A DNA stretch of 64,000 nt from Myxococcales bacterium 68-20 (GCA_001899635.1 MKVQ01000005.1:310001-374000), one strand, 5' to 3'; shown: positions 25,334-34,835, counted from the stretch's first letter. Notes: generated from the sequence alone by a model not told the origin. Program-made: numbers and translations.

Positions 25334-26335
25334 ATGGCACGCACGATTCGATTTCGAGACGCCCTACGCGAAGCGATGACCGAGGAGATGGAGCGCGACG
25401 ATCGCGTCTTCCTCATGGGTGAGGAGGTCGGCCACTACCAGGGCGCCTACAAGGTCAGCGAGGGAATGCTGGAGAAGTTCGGCAGCCGCCGTGTCATCGA
25501 CACGCCGATCGCCGAGGCCGGCTTCGCGGGCATCGGCGCGGGCGCCGCGATGGTCGGGCTCCGTCCGATCATCGAGTTCATGACCTGGAACTTCTCCGCT
25601 GTCGCGTTCGATCAGATCCTCAACAACGCGGCGAAGATCCGGCAGATGTCGGGCGGACAGTTCAACTGCCCCATCGTCTTCCGCGGCCCGAACGCGAGCG
25701 CGCGTCAGGTCGGCAGCCAGCACAGCCACGCGATGGAGCACTTCTACGCGACCGTGCCGGGCCTCAAGGTCGTGGCGCCCGCGTTCGTCGACGACGCGAA
25801 GGGCCTTATGAAGGCGGCCATCCGCGACGACAACCCCGTCCTCGTGATGGAGTCGGAGACGCTCTACTCGCTCAAGGGCGAGGTCCCGGACAGCGACGAA
25901 GTGACGCCGCTCGGCAAGGCTCGCCTCGTCCGCGAGGGGACGGACTGCACGATCATCTCCTACTCGCGCATGACGCACGTCGCGATCGAAGCGGCGGCCG
26001 CGCTCGACAAGGAGGGCATCTCGACGGAGATCGTCGACCTCCGCTCGCTGCGCCCGCTCGACGAGGACGCGATCGTCGACTCCGTCCGCAAGACCCACCG
26101 CTGCGTGGTCGTGCACGAGGGCTGGCCCTACGGAGGCGTCGGCGCCGAAGTGGCCGACCGCGTGCAGCGCCTCGCGTTCGACTGGCTCGACGCGCCGATC
26201 CTTCGCGTGACGAGCCTCGACGTCCCCATGCCCTACAACGCAAAGCTCGAGCAGCTCTGCATGCCTCAGCCGGGCCGTGTCATCGACGCCGTGAAGCGCG
26301 TCGTGAACCGCGGTGTCGCGCAGGGCCGGAACTGA
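25334..26335 (+). CDS. pdhB: Pyruvate dehydrogenase E1 component, beta subunit
   Basis: A 333-residue transketolase-like beta chain: 'RDALREAMTEEMERDDRVFLMGEEVGHYQGAYKV', 'FGSRRVIDTPIAEAGFAGIGAGAAMVGLRPIIEFMTWNF', 'GSQHSHAMEHFYATVPGLKVVAP', and the C-terminal 'VVVHEGWPYGGVGAEVADRV'. It forms the E1 heterotetramer with PdhA and helps bind ThDP. Length is standard. It is followed 18 bp later by the E2 gene, so the two are co-transcribed. Confidence 0.95.
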   Translation: MARTIRFRDALREAMTEEMERDDRVFLMGEEVGHYQGAYKVSEGMLEKFGSRRVIDTPIAEAGFAGIGAGAAMVGLRPIIEFMTWNFSAVAFDQILNNAAKIRQMSGGQFNCPIVFRGPNASARQVGSQHSHAMEHFYATVPGLKVVAPAFVDDAKGLMKAAIRDDNPVLVMESETLYSLKGEVPDSDEVTPLGKARLVREGTDCTIISYSRMTHVAIEAAAALDKEGISTEIVDLRSLRPLDEDAIVDSVRKTHRCVVVHEGWPYGGVGAEVADRVQRLAFDWLDAPILRVTSLDVPMPYNAKLEQLCMPQPGRVIDAVKRVVNRGVAQGRN

Positions 26336-26353
26336 GGAGCGAGAGGCGATCAC

Positions 26354-27775
26354 ATGGCGAAGATCCTCGATATGCCGAAGCTCTCCCCCACGATGGAGGA
26401 GGGCGTTCTCGCGACCTGGCACAAGAAGGAGGGCGACTCCGTCGAGGTCGACGACCTCCTCGCCGAGGTCGAGACCGACAAGGCGACCATGGAGTTCCGT
26501 GCCTTCGACAAGGGCACGCTGCTCAAGCAGCTCGTCGGCCCCGGCGCGCAGGTGAAGCTCGGCCAGCCCGTCGCCATCATCGGCAAGCCGGGCGAAGACG
26601 TCTCCGCTCTCGCGGCAGAGGCCGGCGGCGCCGCTCCGGCGGCACCGAAGAAGGCCGAAGCGGAAGAGCAGCCGACCGAGACGCCGCGCTCGCCGCGCAT
26701 CGAGTCGGGTGAAACCGCGGCCGCGAAGCCGCGCGCCACGGCGCCGACGATGCGCCCCGCTCCGATCGACAAGGGCAACGTCCTCACCCGCACCGAGCGC
26801 GACGCCGCTGCGATCGGCCCGGTGCAGGTCGTCAACGGCGAGCGCGTCCTCGCATCGCCGTACGTTCGCAAGGTCGCGCGCGAGCGCGGCATCGACCTCG
26901 CCGGCGCGCAGGGCAGCGGCGAGCACGGGCGGATCCTTCCCTCCGATCTCGATGCGCTCGGCAAGGGCGAGCTCCGCGGGAAGATGCCCGCCGCCCCGCT
27001 CGCGCGCGTGGACCAGGCCGCGGCGGCGCTCGCCGCGCCCGGCCTCGCCCAGCCGGAGGTGCGTCCGCTCTCGCCGATGCGCAAGACGATCGCGCGTCGC
27101 CTCACCCAGTCGAAGCAGACGGTCCCGCACTTCTACCTGACGATCGACATCGACGCGGAGGCGCTCGTCGCCCTGCGCGAGCAGATCAACGCCGACCTCG
27201 CCGCCGGTGCGAAGAAGGCGGCGAACGGTGCAGAGGCTCCGAAGCCCGACAAGGTCAGCATCAACGACCTGCTCGTGAAGGCCTGTGCCGCCGCGCTCCG
27301 CCGTGTGCCGGAGACGAACGCGCAGTTCACCGAGGAGGCGATCCTCGTCCACCAGCGTGTCGACATCTCCGTCGCCGTCGCGATCCCGGACGGCCTCGTC
27401 ACCCCGGTCGTCCGCAACGCCGACCAGAAGTCGGTCGTCGCGATCGCCCGCGAGGTGCGAGACCTCGCGTCGCGTGCGCGCGCGAAGAAGCTGAAGCCCG
27501 AAGAGATGAGCGACGGGACGTTCTCGATCTCGAACCTCGGAATGTTCGGGATCGACGAGTTCTCCGCGGTCATCAATCCGCCCGAGGGCGCCATCCTCGC
27601 GGTGGGCCAGGTCCGCGACGAGCCGGTGGTGAAGAACGGCGAGGTGCGGCCCGGCAAGAAGCTCGCGATGACGCTCTCCTGCGATCATCGCGTCGTCGAC
27701 GGCGCCGTGGGCGCGGCCTTCTTGGCGGAGCTTCGAGATCTCCTCGAGCGTCCGATGCGTATCCTCACGGGTTGA
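26354..27775 (+). CDS. pdhC: Dihydrolipoamide acetyltransferase, E2 of pyruvate dehydrogenase
   Basis: A 473-residue E2 with one lipoyl domain (1-80; lipoylated Lys43 in VETDKATMEF), an Ala/Pro/Glu-rich linker, a peripheral-subunit-binding domain at about 170-205 ('ASPYVRKVARERGIDLAGAQGSGEHGRI'), another linker, and the catalytic domain ending 'CDHRVVDGAVGAAFLAEL' with catalytic His near 445. It transfers acetyl groups from E1 to CoA. E3 is not encoded here; the Lpd-like gene at 1.8-3.2 kb is a candidate. Lipoyl synthase is encoded at 42-43 kb. Confidence 0.95.
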   Translation: MAKILDMPKLSPTMEEGVLATWHKKEGDSVEVDDLLAEVETDKATMEFRAFDKGTLLKQLVGPGAQVKLGQPVAIIGKPGEDVSALAAEAGGAAPAAPKKAEAEEQPTETPRSPRIESGETAAAKPRATAPTMRPAPIDKGNVLTRTERDAAAIGPVQVVNGERVLASPYVRKVARERGIDLAGAQGSGEHGRILPSDLDALGKGELRGKMPAAPLARVDQAAAALAAPGLAQPEVRPLSPMRKTIARRLTQSKQTVPHFYLTIDIDAEALVALREQINADLAAGAKKAANGAEAPKPDKVSINDLLVKACAAALRRVPETNAQFTEEAILVHQRVDISVAVAIPDGLVTPVVRNADQKSVVAIAREVRDLASRARAKKLKPEEMSDGTFSISNLGMFGIDEFSAVINPPEGAILAVGQVRDEPVVKNGEVRPGKKLAMTLSCDHRVVDGAVGAAFLAELRDLLERPMRILTG

Positions 27776-27780
27776 ACCAG

Positions 27781-28806
27781 ATGAGCGCCTACGCGTTTGG
27801 ACTCGCCGCGGCGCTCTCTCTGATTGGCTCCGGTGCCGACTTCGGCATCGGAGCACTCCACGTCGCGCCGGCGAGCATGCGCGGCCCCTTCGAGGGCCTC
27901 GAGCACGCGCGCCGGCCGCAGCGCGTGGAGTCCTTCTGGAATGGTCTCCCGCGCCCTGCCGAGCGCGCGGCGACGAGCAGCGGGATCCTTGCTCTCCGCA
28001 CCCCGCGCGATCGCCGCGTGCGGATCACCGGCGGTCGCTTCGTGATGGGCTCGACGCCGCAGGAGATGCAGGACGCCCTCCGGCTCTGCGCGAAGGAGCC
28101 GTTCGGCCTCGCATGCCAGCGCGGCAGCGAGCACGCGTGGGACGTCGCACTGGCGATCCGCGCCGAGGGCCACGCCCACGAGGTGATGCTCGACGACTTC
28201 GAGCTGGACGTCACCGAGGTCACGGTCGAGAAGTACATGCGCTGCGTCGCGGCGGCTGCATGTTCACCGCCGTCGTTCGTGCCGGGCGATCCGCGCTACG
28301 ACGTCGCGAGCTACCCAGTGACGCACGTCACTTGGCAGGACGCCTCCAACTATTGCGCGTGGACCGGCGGACGCCTGCCCACGGAGGCCGAGTGGGAGCT
28401 CGCCGCGCGCGGGTTCGCGAACCGAACGTTCCCGTGGGGCAACGTCTACAACCCGCGCCTCTCGAACCACGGCTCCTACGCCGATGATCCGACGGACGGC
28501 CGCGACGGCTTCTTCGGGCTCGCCCCCGTGGGCTCGTTCCCCGACGGCGCGACGCCCACCGGGCTCCTCGACATGGCCGGCAACGCGGCCGAGTGGGTCG
28601 CCGACTGGTACGAGCGCGACGAGCAGCAGTTCGGCTACCCGCGCGGAGCGCAGACGAACCCGAAGGGGCCGCCCTTCGGCTCGCTCGGGCATGTGATTCG
28701 CGGCGGCTCCTTCCGCGACGGTGCGCACTGGCTGCGGACGGCGGCGCGCCGCGCGTCGTCGTTCGCGGAGCGTGAGGTCGGCTTCCGCTGCGCGGCGAGC
28801 CTGTGA
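27781..28806 (+). CDS. Formylglycine-generating-enzyme-like (SUMF1/FGE-sulfatase domain) protein
   Basis: A protein with an N-terminal hydrophobic segment ('AYAFGLAAALSLIGSGADFG', possible signal) and an FGE-sulfatase domain from about residue 75: 'GGRFVMGST', 'LDDFELDVTEVTVEKYMRCV', 'YPVTHVTWQDASNYCAWTGGRLPTEAEWELAARG', 'GLLDMAGNAAEWVADWY', 'VIRGGSFRDGAHWLRTAARRA'. Many family members are not sulfatase-activating but act as binding or regulatory domains. The two cysteines used by true FGEs near the C-terminus are not obvious, so an enzymatic role is doubtful. An upstream TTG (27772) overlaps the E2 stop, but ATG 27781 is preferred. It is appended to the pdh operon. Confidence 0.83.
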   Translation: MSAYAFGLAAALSLIGSGADFGIGALHVAPASMRGPFEGLEHARRPQRVESFWNGLPRPAERAATSSGILALRTPRDRRVRITGGRFVMGSTPQEMQDALRLCAKEPFGLACQRGSEHAWDVALAIRAEGHAHEVMLDDFELDVTEVTVEKYMRCVAAAACSPPSFVPGDPRYDVASYPVTHVTWQDASNYCAWTGGRLPTEAEWELAARGFANRTFPWGNVYNPRLSNHGSYADDPTDGRDGFFGLAPVGSFPDGATPTGLLDMAGNAAEWVADWYERDEQQFGYPRGAQTNPKGPPFGSLGHVIRGGSFRDGAHWLRTAARRASSFAEREVGFRCAASL

Positions 28807-28829
28807 ACGGACGCTCGAGGTGACGAGGT

Positions 28830-28845
28830 GCCCCAATCTTGGGGC
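28830..28845 (+). terminator. Short hairpin after the FGE-like gene
   Basis: GCCCCAATCTTGGGGC forms a 6-7-bp stem with a very short loop, 24 bases after the stop of the preceding gene. It is the likely end of the pdh operon transcript, though no U-run follows. Confidence 0.4.
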
Positions 28846-28874
28846 AATGCCGAGCGCGAGCGCGAAAGGCACGC

Positions 28875-29029
28875 TAGTGTAGTGAATCCATCACTGCGAG
28901 CTCCGCCATTCGGCTCGCCCGTTCGGGCGAGCGAGCCGAATGGCTCCGACTCGCAGCGGGGAAGTCTGATTCCACACCGGCAGTTCTCGTTGGTCGTTCC
29001 GTGAGTCCGAAGACGGACTCACTACACTA
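28875..29029. mobile_element. MITE-like element, 155 bp, flanked by TA
   Basis: The ends are imperfect inverted repeats: GTGTAGTGAATCC from 28877 and GGACTCACTACAC ending at 29027 (one mismatch in 13), each with TA outside (28875-28876 and 29028-29029), as expected for the TA target-site duplication of IS630/mariner-type insertion. Inside lies a 14-bp perfect inverted repeat (GCCATTCGGCTCGC at 28905 and its complement at 28931) and a second hairpin GAGTCCG-AAGA-CGGACTC at 29003-29020. No transposase is encoded. It fits a miniature transposable element that depends on an enzyme elsewhere. Confidence 0.55.
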
Positions 29030-29120
29030 AGGTTGCGACCGGGCAATGCTCGCCCGGCATCGCACTGCTCGCGGGCTCCGCACCGCAGCGCTCGGCTCCC
29101 CTCCACGACGGTTCATCCTC

Positions 29121-30038
29121 ATGCGTGTCGCGCACTTCTCCGATCTCCACGTCCTCGCGCTCGAGGGCGTGAGCCGCAGCCGGTTCCTCAACAAGCGTTT
29201 CACGGGCCTCGTCAACCTCCGGCTCAAGCGCGAGCACAAGCATCGCCCCGGACACGTCCGCGCCGTCGCGCGTGAGGTCGCGCGTGCGAAGGTCGACCAC
29301 GTCGTCATCACCGGCGACCTCACGAACCTCGCGCTCGAGCAGGAGTTCGAGGCGGTCAAGCGTCTCGTCGAAGAAGACCTCGGCCTCGATGCCGAGCACG
29401 TCACGATCGTCCCGGGCAACCACGACCTCTACACGCGCGGGTCGATGCGCGCGCAGCGGTTCACGCGCTTCTTTGCCCCCTACCTCCAGAGCGATCTGCC
29501 GGACCTCGCCGCGGACATCGCGCTCGGACGCTTTCCGATCGTGAAGCTCCGCGGACCACTCGCCGTGATCGGCATGTCGAGCGCGGTTCCGCGTCCGCCG
29601 CTCGTGGCATCGGGCGAGCTCGGGACGAAGCAGCTCGAGGCGCTCGCGCGCATCCTGGCGCACGACGAGGTGAAGCGCCGCACGCCGATCCTCGCGCTCC
29701 ACCACCCGATCCACAACCCGGAGTCGCGCGTGAAGACGCTGGTCGAGGGCCTCGTCGACGCGAACGACCTCGAGGACGTGATCGGCCCGCTCCGGAGCGG
29801 GCTCCTCTTGCACGGTCACCTCCACAACCGGATGCAGCGTGCGTTTCCGACGAAGGCGGGCAACCTGCTCGCCGTGGGCGCGACGAGCGCATCGCTCCAC
29901 CACGAAGACGAGCACCGGATGGCGGGCTTCAACCTCTACGAGTTCGACGGCGCGGGCGACCTCGTCGACGTCGCTGCGCACGTCTTCGATCCCGGTGCGG
30001 GTTCGTTCCGGATCGACCGCGTCCCGACGTGGGATTGA
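29121..30038 (+). CDS. Metallophosphoesterase (calcineurin-like)
   Basis: A 305-residue binuclear metal phosphoesterase. The five family motifs are present: 'FSDLH' (Asp-x-His), 'VVITGDLTNL' (GDxxD type), 'VPGNHDLY' (GNHD/E), 'ALHHPIH' (a GHxx-type His), and 'LLLHGHLHN' (GHxH). The start at ATG 29121 gives MRVAHFSDLHV, the normal N-terminus. Substrate could be a phosphodiester such as cAMP or a nucleotide; the sequence does not decide. Cytoplasmic. It ends in front of a strong bidirectional hairpin shared with the convergent cold-shock gene. Confidence 0.92.
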   Translation: MRVAHFSDLHVLALEGVSRSRFLNKRFTGLVNLRLKREHKHRPGHVRAVAREVARAKVDHVVITGDLTNLALEQEFEAVKRLVEEDLGLDAEHVTIVPGNHDLYTRGSMRAQRFTRFFAPYLQSDLPDLAADIALGRFPIVKLRGPLAVIGMSSAVPRPPLVASGELGTKQLEALARILAHDEVKRRTPILALHHPIHNPESRVKTLVEGLVDANDLEDVIGPLRSGLLLHGHLHNRMQRAFPTKAGNLLAVGATSASLHHEDEHRMAGFNLYEFDGAGDLVDVAAHVFDPGAGSFRIDRVPTWD

Positions 30039-30059
30039 GCGAGCGGACTCCTTAACGGC

Positions 30060-30091
30060 GAAGCGCCTGTCCCGACCGGAACAGGCGCTTC
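30060..30091. terminator. Bidirectional terminator hairpin
   Basis: GAAGCGCCTGT (30060-30070) and ACAGGCGCTTC (30081-30091) make a perfect 11-bp stem with a 10-nt loop between the convergent metallophosphoesterase and cold-shock genes. It can end transcription from both sides. Confidence 0.75.
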
Positions 30092-30158
30092 ATCGTCGAC
30101 TGCATTCGCCGGATTCCCGGCGCCCCCCTTCAGTGGGTGTGGAGTCGAGCTATCTCGA

Positions 30159-30380
30159 TCAGGCCATCGCCGGAGCGCCGGCCTGGCGCACGACGTTGAT
30201 CGCCTGGAGCCCCTTCGGGCCCTCCTTGATCTCGAACTCCACCATCTCGTCCTCGAAGAGGCGGCGGCGGCCATCACCAGAGATCTGCGAGTAGTGCACG
30301 AAGACGTCGGGGCCGTTGTCCTGCTTGATGAAGCCCCAGCCCTTTTCGTCGTTGAACCACTTCACCTTGCCCACTGCCAT
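30159..30380 (-). CDS. Cold-shock domain protein (CspA family)
   Basis: A 73-residue single cold-shock domain with RNP1 (KGWGFI) and RNP2 (VFVHY), the nucleic-acid-binding surface of Csp proteins. It acts as an RNA chaperone that melts secondary structure at low temperature or in growth transitions. The typical region 'KGLQAINVV' is present near the C-terminus. GGAGG lies 7 bases before the ATG. A promoter-like pair sits about 95 bases upstream, leaving an untranslated leader, as in many csp genes. Confidence 0.96.
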   Translation of the reverse strand: MAVGKVKWFNDEKGWGFIKQDNGPDVFVHYSQISGDGRRRLFEDEMVEFEIKEGPKGLQAINVVRQAGAPAMA

Positions 30381-30785
30381 CGGGATGCCTCCACTTCCAC
30401 AAAACGAACTGCGACTGCTTTTGCCTCGGTTCGCCGGGACGTTGCCCTCCGAGCGACGCTCTGATCGAGGCGGGCGCGTACGCTACGAGAGGTCGGCTCT
30501 GGGCGTCAACTTGGATTCTGCAAACGTCCGGCGTGCTCTGCACGCACCTTCGTCCACCACGCGAGAGGTGCTTGGCAACATGCGGAAGGTGCAGTGAAAA
30601 CCCATTGATCGACGGCGTCACACCGGTCGCTTGCGGAGGCCGCGGCGATCGATCTTCGAGCTTGCGATCCACACGTGACCCTGCCGAATGCGCACCGAGA
30701 TCGCGTCGATCGTGCGCCCGATCTCGGGCATGAAACGACACGGCCCGTTCACCTTCGAGCCTCGTGATCGACCCGTGCTGGGAGG
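30381..30785. other. Intergenic region between cold-shock and TPR lipoprotein genes (405 bp)
   Basis: This stretch is the 5' leader and promoter area of the cold-shock gene and the 3' flank of the TPR gene that ends at 30786. The 30420-30600 part is less GC-rich. I see no small gene in any frame with a ribosome-binding site and no tRNA or dyad array. Confidence 0.4.
30480..30509 (-). promoter_or_regulatory. Predicted sigma-70-type promoter of the cold-shock gene
   Basis: On the minus strand TTGACG (30509-30504) is followed after 18 bases by TAGCGT (30485-30480). Transcription would start near 30473 and leave an untranslated leader of about 93 bases before the cold-shock ATG at 30380. Confidence 0.45.
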
Positions 30786-32006
30786 TCAGTGCTTCGGCCT
30801 CGGAGCATCGCCCGGCTTGCCCGGAGGAGCCGTCGCTCCGCTCTCCTTCTCGAGCGCGTCGAGCTCCTCGAGGTTCGCCTTCACGCGCGGATCGCTCGGG
30901 TCGATCGCGCCCGCGGTCTTCAATGCCTGACGTGCCTCCGCGCGGGTCTTGGGATCGCGCGAGAGGGCGGTCGCCAGGTTGATCCACGCACTCGCGAGCT
31001 TCGGGTCGAGACGGATCGCCTCCCGGTACTCGGCAATCGCGTCCGAGACCTTCCCCTGCAGCTGGAGGGCGTAGCCGAGGTTCGAGTGGAACGTCGCGCG
31101 CTTCGGATCGAGCTCGATCGCGCGCCGGAGCTCGGGGACCGCCCGAGCGAAGTCGCTCTCGGCGAGGAGCGCGGTTCCGAGATCCGAGTGAGCGCGCGCG
31201 TCGTCGGGGACGAGCCTCGCCTGAACCTCGTACTCCTTGATCGCGTCCTTCACCCTGCCGCGCATGAAGAGGACCGTGCCGAGGTTCCCTCGCCGCGCGG
31301 CGCTCCCCGGATCCAGATCCTTCGCCTTCGTCAGCTCGACGAGCGCCTCCTCCGTCTTGCCGGTCGCGAGCAACGCGACCCCGAGCGCCGAGTGCGCCTC
31401 GGGCTCCTCCGGCACGAGCTTCGTCCCTTTGCGAAGTGCCACCTCGGCCTGCGGCGCATCACCGAGGAGGAGGAGCGCGCGCCCGTGCTCCACGTGCGCC
31501 GGTCCGTACGCCGGCTCCATGTCGGCCGCGCGCTTGAGATCCTTCGAGGCGGCGATCACGTCGACGTTCTTCTCGGCGGCGGCGAAGCCGAGCGTCGGGC
31601 TCGCCTTCGTGATCTTGACGCGCGCGACGCCCACGATCGGCGCGGCCCGCTTCGGCGACGCCTTCTTCGCGGCCTCGTAGCCGGCAAGCGCCGCGGCCAG
31701 GTCTCCGGCCTCGAACGCCTTGTCGGCCTCCGCGAGCTTCGCGTCGAGCTGCGCATCGTTCGTCCTCGCGAGCGTGATCGTCGTCGGCTTCGGCGGCGGC
31801 AGGCTCGCCTCGGCGGGAGATGCAGTCGCGATGGGAACAGTCGTCGTCGTCGCGACGGGCGGCGATGACGGCGCGGGTGCCGCCGTCTCCGCAACCTGCG
31901 CGGGAGGATGAATCGTCGCCGGCGTCGCGGCGGGCGGCTCCTCCGGGCTCTTGCATCCCGCGAGCAAGGCGAAGACGACGGCGGCGGAGCTGGCTACGAG
32001 CTTCAT
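30786..32006 (-). CDS. Tetratricopeptide-repeat lipoprotein
   Basis: A 406-residue protein with lipobox 'VVFALLAGC' (Cys near residue 18), an 80-residue Pro/Ala/Thr-rich linker, and at least seven TPR units from about residue 95, e.g. 'AYGPAHVEHGRALLLLGDAPQAEVALRKGTKLVPEE', 'EAHSALGVALLATGKTEEALVELTKAKDLDPG', 'ARAHSDLGTALLAESDFARAVPELRRAIELDPK', 'TFHSNLGYALQLQGKVSDAIAEYREAIRLDPK'. Such lipoproteins scaffold outer-membrane or periplasmic complexes. ATG 32006 is preferred over the adjacent GTG. Partner unknown. Confidence 0.92.
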   Translation of the reverse strand: MKLVASSAAVVFALLAGCKSPEEPPAATPATIHPPAQVAETAAPAPSSPPVATTTTVPIATASPAEASLPPPKPTTITLARTNDAQLDAKLAEADKAFEAGDLAAALAGYEAAKKASPKRAAPIVGVARVKITKASPTLGFAAAEKNVDVIAASKDLKRAADMEPAYGPAHVEHGRALLLLGDAPQAEVALRKGTKLVPEEPEAHSALGVALLATGKTEEALVELTKAKDLDPGSAARRGNLGTVLFMRGRVKDAIKEYEVQARLVPDDARAHSDLGTALLAESDFARAVPELRRAIELDPKRATFHSNLGYALQLQGKVSDAIAEYREAIRLDPKLASAWINLATALSRDPKTRAEARQALKTAGAIDPSDPRVKANLEELDALEKESGATAPPGKPGDAPRPKH

Positions 32007-32233
32007 CACCGCCGGAGTCTAGACGACCTTCATCCGCGCCGGGCGCGGCACGCGTGACTTCGTCCAACGGTTCGACGCATCCCGGGAAGATCATGGGACA
32101 ACGCGCTCCCGTGCGCGGGGGGAAGGCGTGGACGCGCGGAAGCGGACCCTTCACGCAGCAATGGCGACGCGTGCGCAACGGCACGCGGTTGCACGATGGC
32201 GGAGAGGTGTACGCAGAGGCCGGATCGGGAACG

Positions 32234-32695
32234 TCAGCTCGGCTCGCCGCTTCGTTTCACGACCGCGTACGCGTGCGCGATGACGTCCCGCACCGCCTCG
32301 AGGACGCGTTCGTCGGCGTGCGCCGTTCGGAGCGCGACGAGCTCGCCGCCCGGGAGCGGCGTCTCGAGGAGGAGCGCGCACCCCTCACGCACGCGCGCGG
32401 GGATCATGCCCGAGGCGTCCGCCTTCAGCGCGAGCAGGTGGTCCATGTACGAGCGCCCCCACGCTTCGTTCGGCTCGACGATGAGCGCGCCGTTGAGCGC
32501 CATCCCCGCTGCACGGCGGGCGCCCGCGAGGCCGGCGCGCCCGTTCTTCTTCGCATAGGCGGCCTCCGCCCGGCGAAGCTCGCCCAGCGCCGCGCGGATC
32601 CACTCGTCCGGCGAGAGCTTGAAGAGCCAGTGCGTTTCGTCGCGAACGAACGCCATGCTGAAGCCGTCCTCCGAGCCTCTTCGCGCCCCGATCAC
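32234..32695 (-). CDS. HEPN-like helical protein coupled to spoVR
   Basis: A 153-residue all-helical protein ('[63 protein letters not shown]', '[16 protein letters not shown]'). The paired helices and small-residue packing resemble HEPN or four-helix nucleotide-handling proteins, but the RX4-6H RNase motif is not clear. The ATG overlaps the spoVR stop (ATGA), so it is translated with spoVR. A role alongside SpoVR in the stress module is inferred from this coupling only. Confidence 0.72.
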   Translation of the reverse strand: MIGARRGSEDGFSMAFVRDETHWLFKLSPDEWIRAALGELRRAEAAYAKKNGRAGLAGARRAAGMALNGALIVEPNEAWGRSYMDHLLALKADASGMIPARVREGCALLLETPLPGGELVALRTAHADERVLEAVRDVIAHAYAVVKRSGEPS

Positions 32696-34251
32696 GGCCT
32701 CATGTGGCGCGTCGAGTGCTCGCGCCCGTCGAACCGCACCATGACGTGTTTACCCTCGACGATCGTGACGAGGTTCACCGGCCTCTTCCACACGCGAACG
32801 AGGCTCTTCATGCACTCGCGCGCGTAATCCGCCTTGAGGTCGAGCCCTTGGTGGGCGTGGCGGATCAACAGCTCGCCGCGGTTGTCGTAGTTCGCGTCCT
32901 CGACGTAGAGGAACGGGTTGCCGGCGTTCGTGAGCTGGAAGAGGAGCTTCTCCTTGACCTGCTTGAACTCGCGCGACTCGATCTCGTAGCGCTCGTTGCG
33001 ATTCGACCACGAGAAGCTGAAGAGCTTCTGATCGCGGCAGAAGTCGGCGGTGAGGAACTCGTCGATGAAGGTGACGTCGTTGTAGAGGGAGCGCACCTCG
33101 AAGATCTTCTTCTTGCCGAGCCCGAGGCGGAGGTTCCAGTGCCTCTTTGCCTCGAGGTCGTCGCACTCCTCCCACTCTTTTCCGAACTGGCCCTTGTCCC
33201 AGCGCTCCTCGATGTTGCGAAAGAGCTCGACGCCGAGCTTGTAAGGGTTGAGCCGCCCTCCGCTCGTGGCGAGGACGCCAGCGTTGTTGTCGGCGTAGTC
33301 GATGATCTCCGACGCATCGAGGATCTTCGTCGTCATGAGCTTCGAGTGCCAATAGCTGGCCCACCCTTCGTTCATGACCTTCGTCTGCATCTGCGGGACG
33401 AAGTAGAGCGCCTCCTCGCGGATGATCTCGAGGATGTCGCGCTCCCAGCGCTCGAGCGGTGCGTGATCGAGGAGGAAGCGCAGGATGTCGCGCTCGGGGT
33501 GGGCGGGGAACTTCTTCTCCCGCTCCTTCGCGGCCTCGATCTTCTGGCGCTGCTCCTCGAGGTACTCCTCGGGGTTGATGAAGGACTCCATGTAGTCCTT
33601 CGCGCGGAGGCGCGGGATCTCGGTCGCCTTCTCCTCGGCGTCGGGATCACGGGCGGGGCGACGACCGTGGAAGGCGGCGTGCGGGTCGATGAGGTTCTCG
33701 AGGCTCAGGCACTGATCGATGAAGTCCTCGACCTTGTTGATCCCGAGCCGCGCGACGTGACGGCGGACGCGAGCGCCGTGGTTCGCCATCTTGTCGATCC
33801 AGCGGCGGTTGGGATCGTAGTTCTTCGGACGCGCCGCAGGGTCGACGGTGCGACCACCGGTGTCGAGATCGGTCGAGCGGAAGCAGAAGTTGTTCTTGAA
33901 GAAGTCGACGTGGCCATAGACGTGAGCCATGACGAGCTTCTGATCCGTCAGCGAGTTGCCCTCGAGGAGGTACGCGTACGACGGGTTGTTGTTGATGACC
34001 ATCTCGTAGATTTTCGAGAGGCCGTACTCGTAGCTCTTCGAGAGGCGCTCGTACTCCATGCCGTAGCGCCAGTGCGGGTAGCGGTTCGGGAAGCCGCCGT
34101 ACGCCGCAATCTCGTTCATCTGGTCGTACGTGAGGATCTCGAAGACCGTCGGAAAGAAGTCGAGGCCCTCGGCCGCCGCGATCTTCTCGATCCTCTCCTG
34201 CTCCTTGACCAGATACTGCGGGAGCGCCGTCTTCAGCGCGAACTCGCTCAT
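32692..34251 (-). CDS. spoVR: SpoVR family protein (YcgB)
   Basis: A 519-residue member of the SpoVR/YcgB family. Family blocks: '[93 protein letters not shown]', '[13 protein letters not shown]' and '[14 protein letters not shown]'. In B. subtilis the relative is needed for spore cortex; in others it is a starvation protein working with PrkA and DUF444. ATG 34251 gives the family N-terminus; a longer frame upstream lacks homology. Its partners are at 36.0-37.1 kb (DUF444) and 13.5-15.8 kb (PrkA). Confidence 0.95.
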   Translation of the reverse strand: MSEFALKTALPQYLVKEQERIEKIAAAEGLDFFPTVFEILTYDQMNEIAAYGGFPNRYPHWRYGMEYERLSKSYEYGLSKIYEMVINNNPSYAYLLEGNSLTDQKLVMAHVYGHVDFFKNNFCFRSTDLDTGGRTVDPAARPKNYDPNRRWIDKMANHGARVRRHVARLGINKVEDFIDQCLSLENLIDPHAAFHGRRPARDPDAEEKATEIPRLRAKDYMESFINPEEYLEEQRQKIEAAKEREKKFPAHPERDILRFLLDHAPLERWERDILEIIREEALYFVPQMQTKVMNEGWASYWHSKLMTTKILDASEIIDYADNNAGVLATSGGRLNPYKLGVELFRNIEERWDKGQFGKEWEECDDLEAKRHWNLRLGLGKKKIFEVRSLYNDVTFIDEFLTADFCRDQKLFSFSWSNRNERYEIESREFKQVKEKLLFQLTNAGNPFLYVEDANYDNRGELLIRHAHQGLDLKADYARECMKSLVRVWKRPVNLVTIVEGKHVMVRFDGREHSTRHMRP

Positions 34252-34460
34252 GGCAAGAGAGTACCGAAAAACGCCCCGGCGCGCGGCTTCTCTCCGCGCG
34301 AGCACGGGAAGGCTCGAGCCGAGGCCGCTCGCCGAGCTGGGCTGAGAGACGCGCGGTGGGGCGCGGGCGCTCGCCTGCCTGCGCTCGGTCTGCACGGTCG
34401 AGCTCGTTTTTGTTGCCGACACGTCGCCTGGGCTGCCCGAACACGCCGCGAGGCCCCCGC

Positions 34461-34796
34461 ATGATGACGCGCATGACCGACTCCTTGCTCGACCAAGCCC
34501 TTCGGTTCTGCAATGTCGCGTTGCTCGAAATGACGGACACGCCGGCGCGCCGTCACCTCCAGGCTCGGCTCGGCGTGCTCGAGCGCGCCACCTGGTCGCT
34601 CTCGCTCTTGCCTGCGACCGCCGAGCAGGTCGTGAGCATTGCCAAGCTGATCCTCGCTCTTCGCGACGACGTCGCCCGCGCGCAGGCCGAAGAGCAGGCC
34701 CGGCTACGCCCCCGCCCCCTCCGCTCCACCGACGGCCAGCGCGTGAGCCTCCTCCGCTGGGCGCGGGAGGTGCAGGCCGAACACGCCCTCCCGTGA
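34461..34796 (+). CDS. Small helical protein, hypothetical
   Basis: A 111-residue protein, start taken at ATG 34461 (two further ATGs at 34464 and 34473 are possible). It is helical and Leu/Ala-rich: '[71 protein letters not shown]'. No signal peptide and no known motif. It is divergent from spoVR with a 210-bp gap and ends before a hairpin shared with the convergent HExxH lipoprotein gene. Confidence 0.65.
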   Translation: MMTRMTDSLLDQALRFCNVALLEMTDTPARRHLQARLGVLERATWSLSLLPATAEQVVSIAKLILALRDDVARAQAEEQARLRPRPLRSTDGQRVSLLRWAREVQAEHALP

Positions 34797-34835
34797 GGCG
34801 CGTCCCCGAGGGGGTGACCGCCCTCGACGAGGCCT

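Noticed and set aside
25364-27856. An 830-codon minus-strand frame opposite pdhB/pdhC
   Set aside because: Shadow of the E1-beta and E2 genes; composition is typical of antisense frames in GC-rich DNA.
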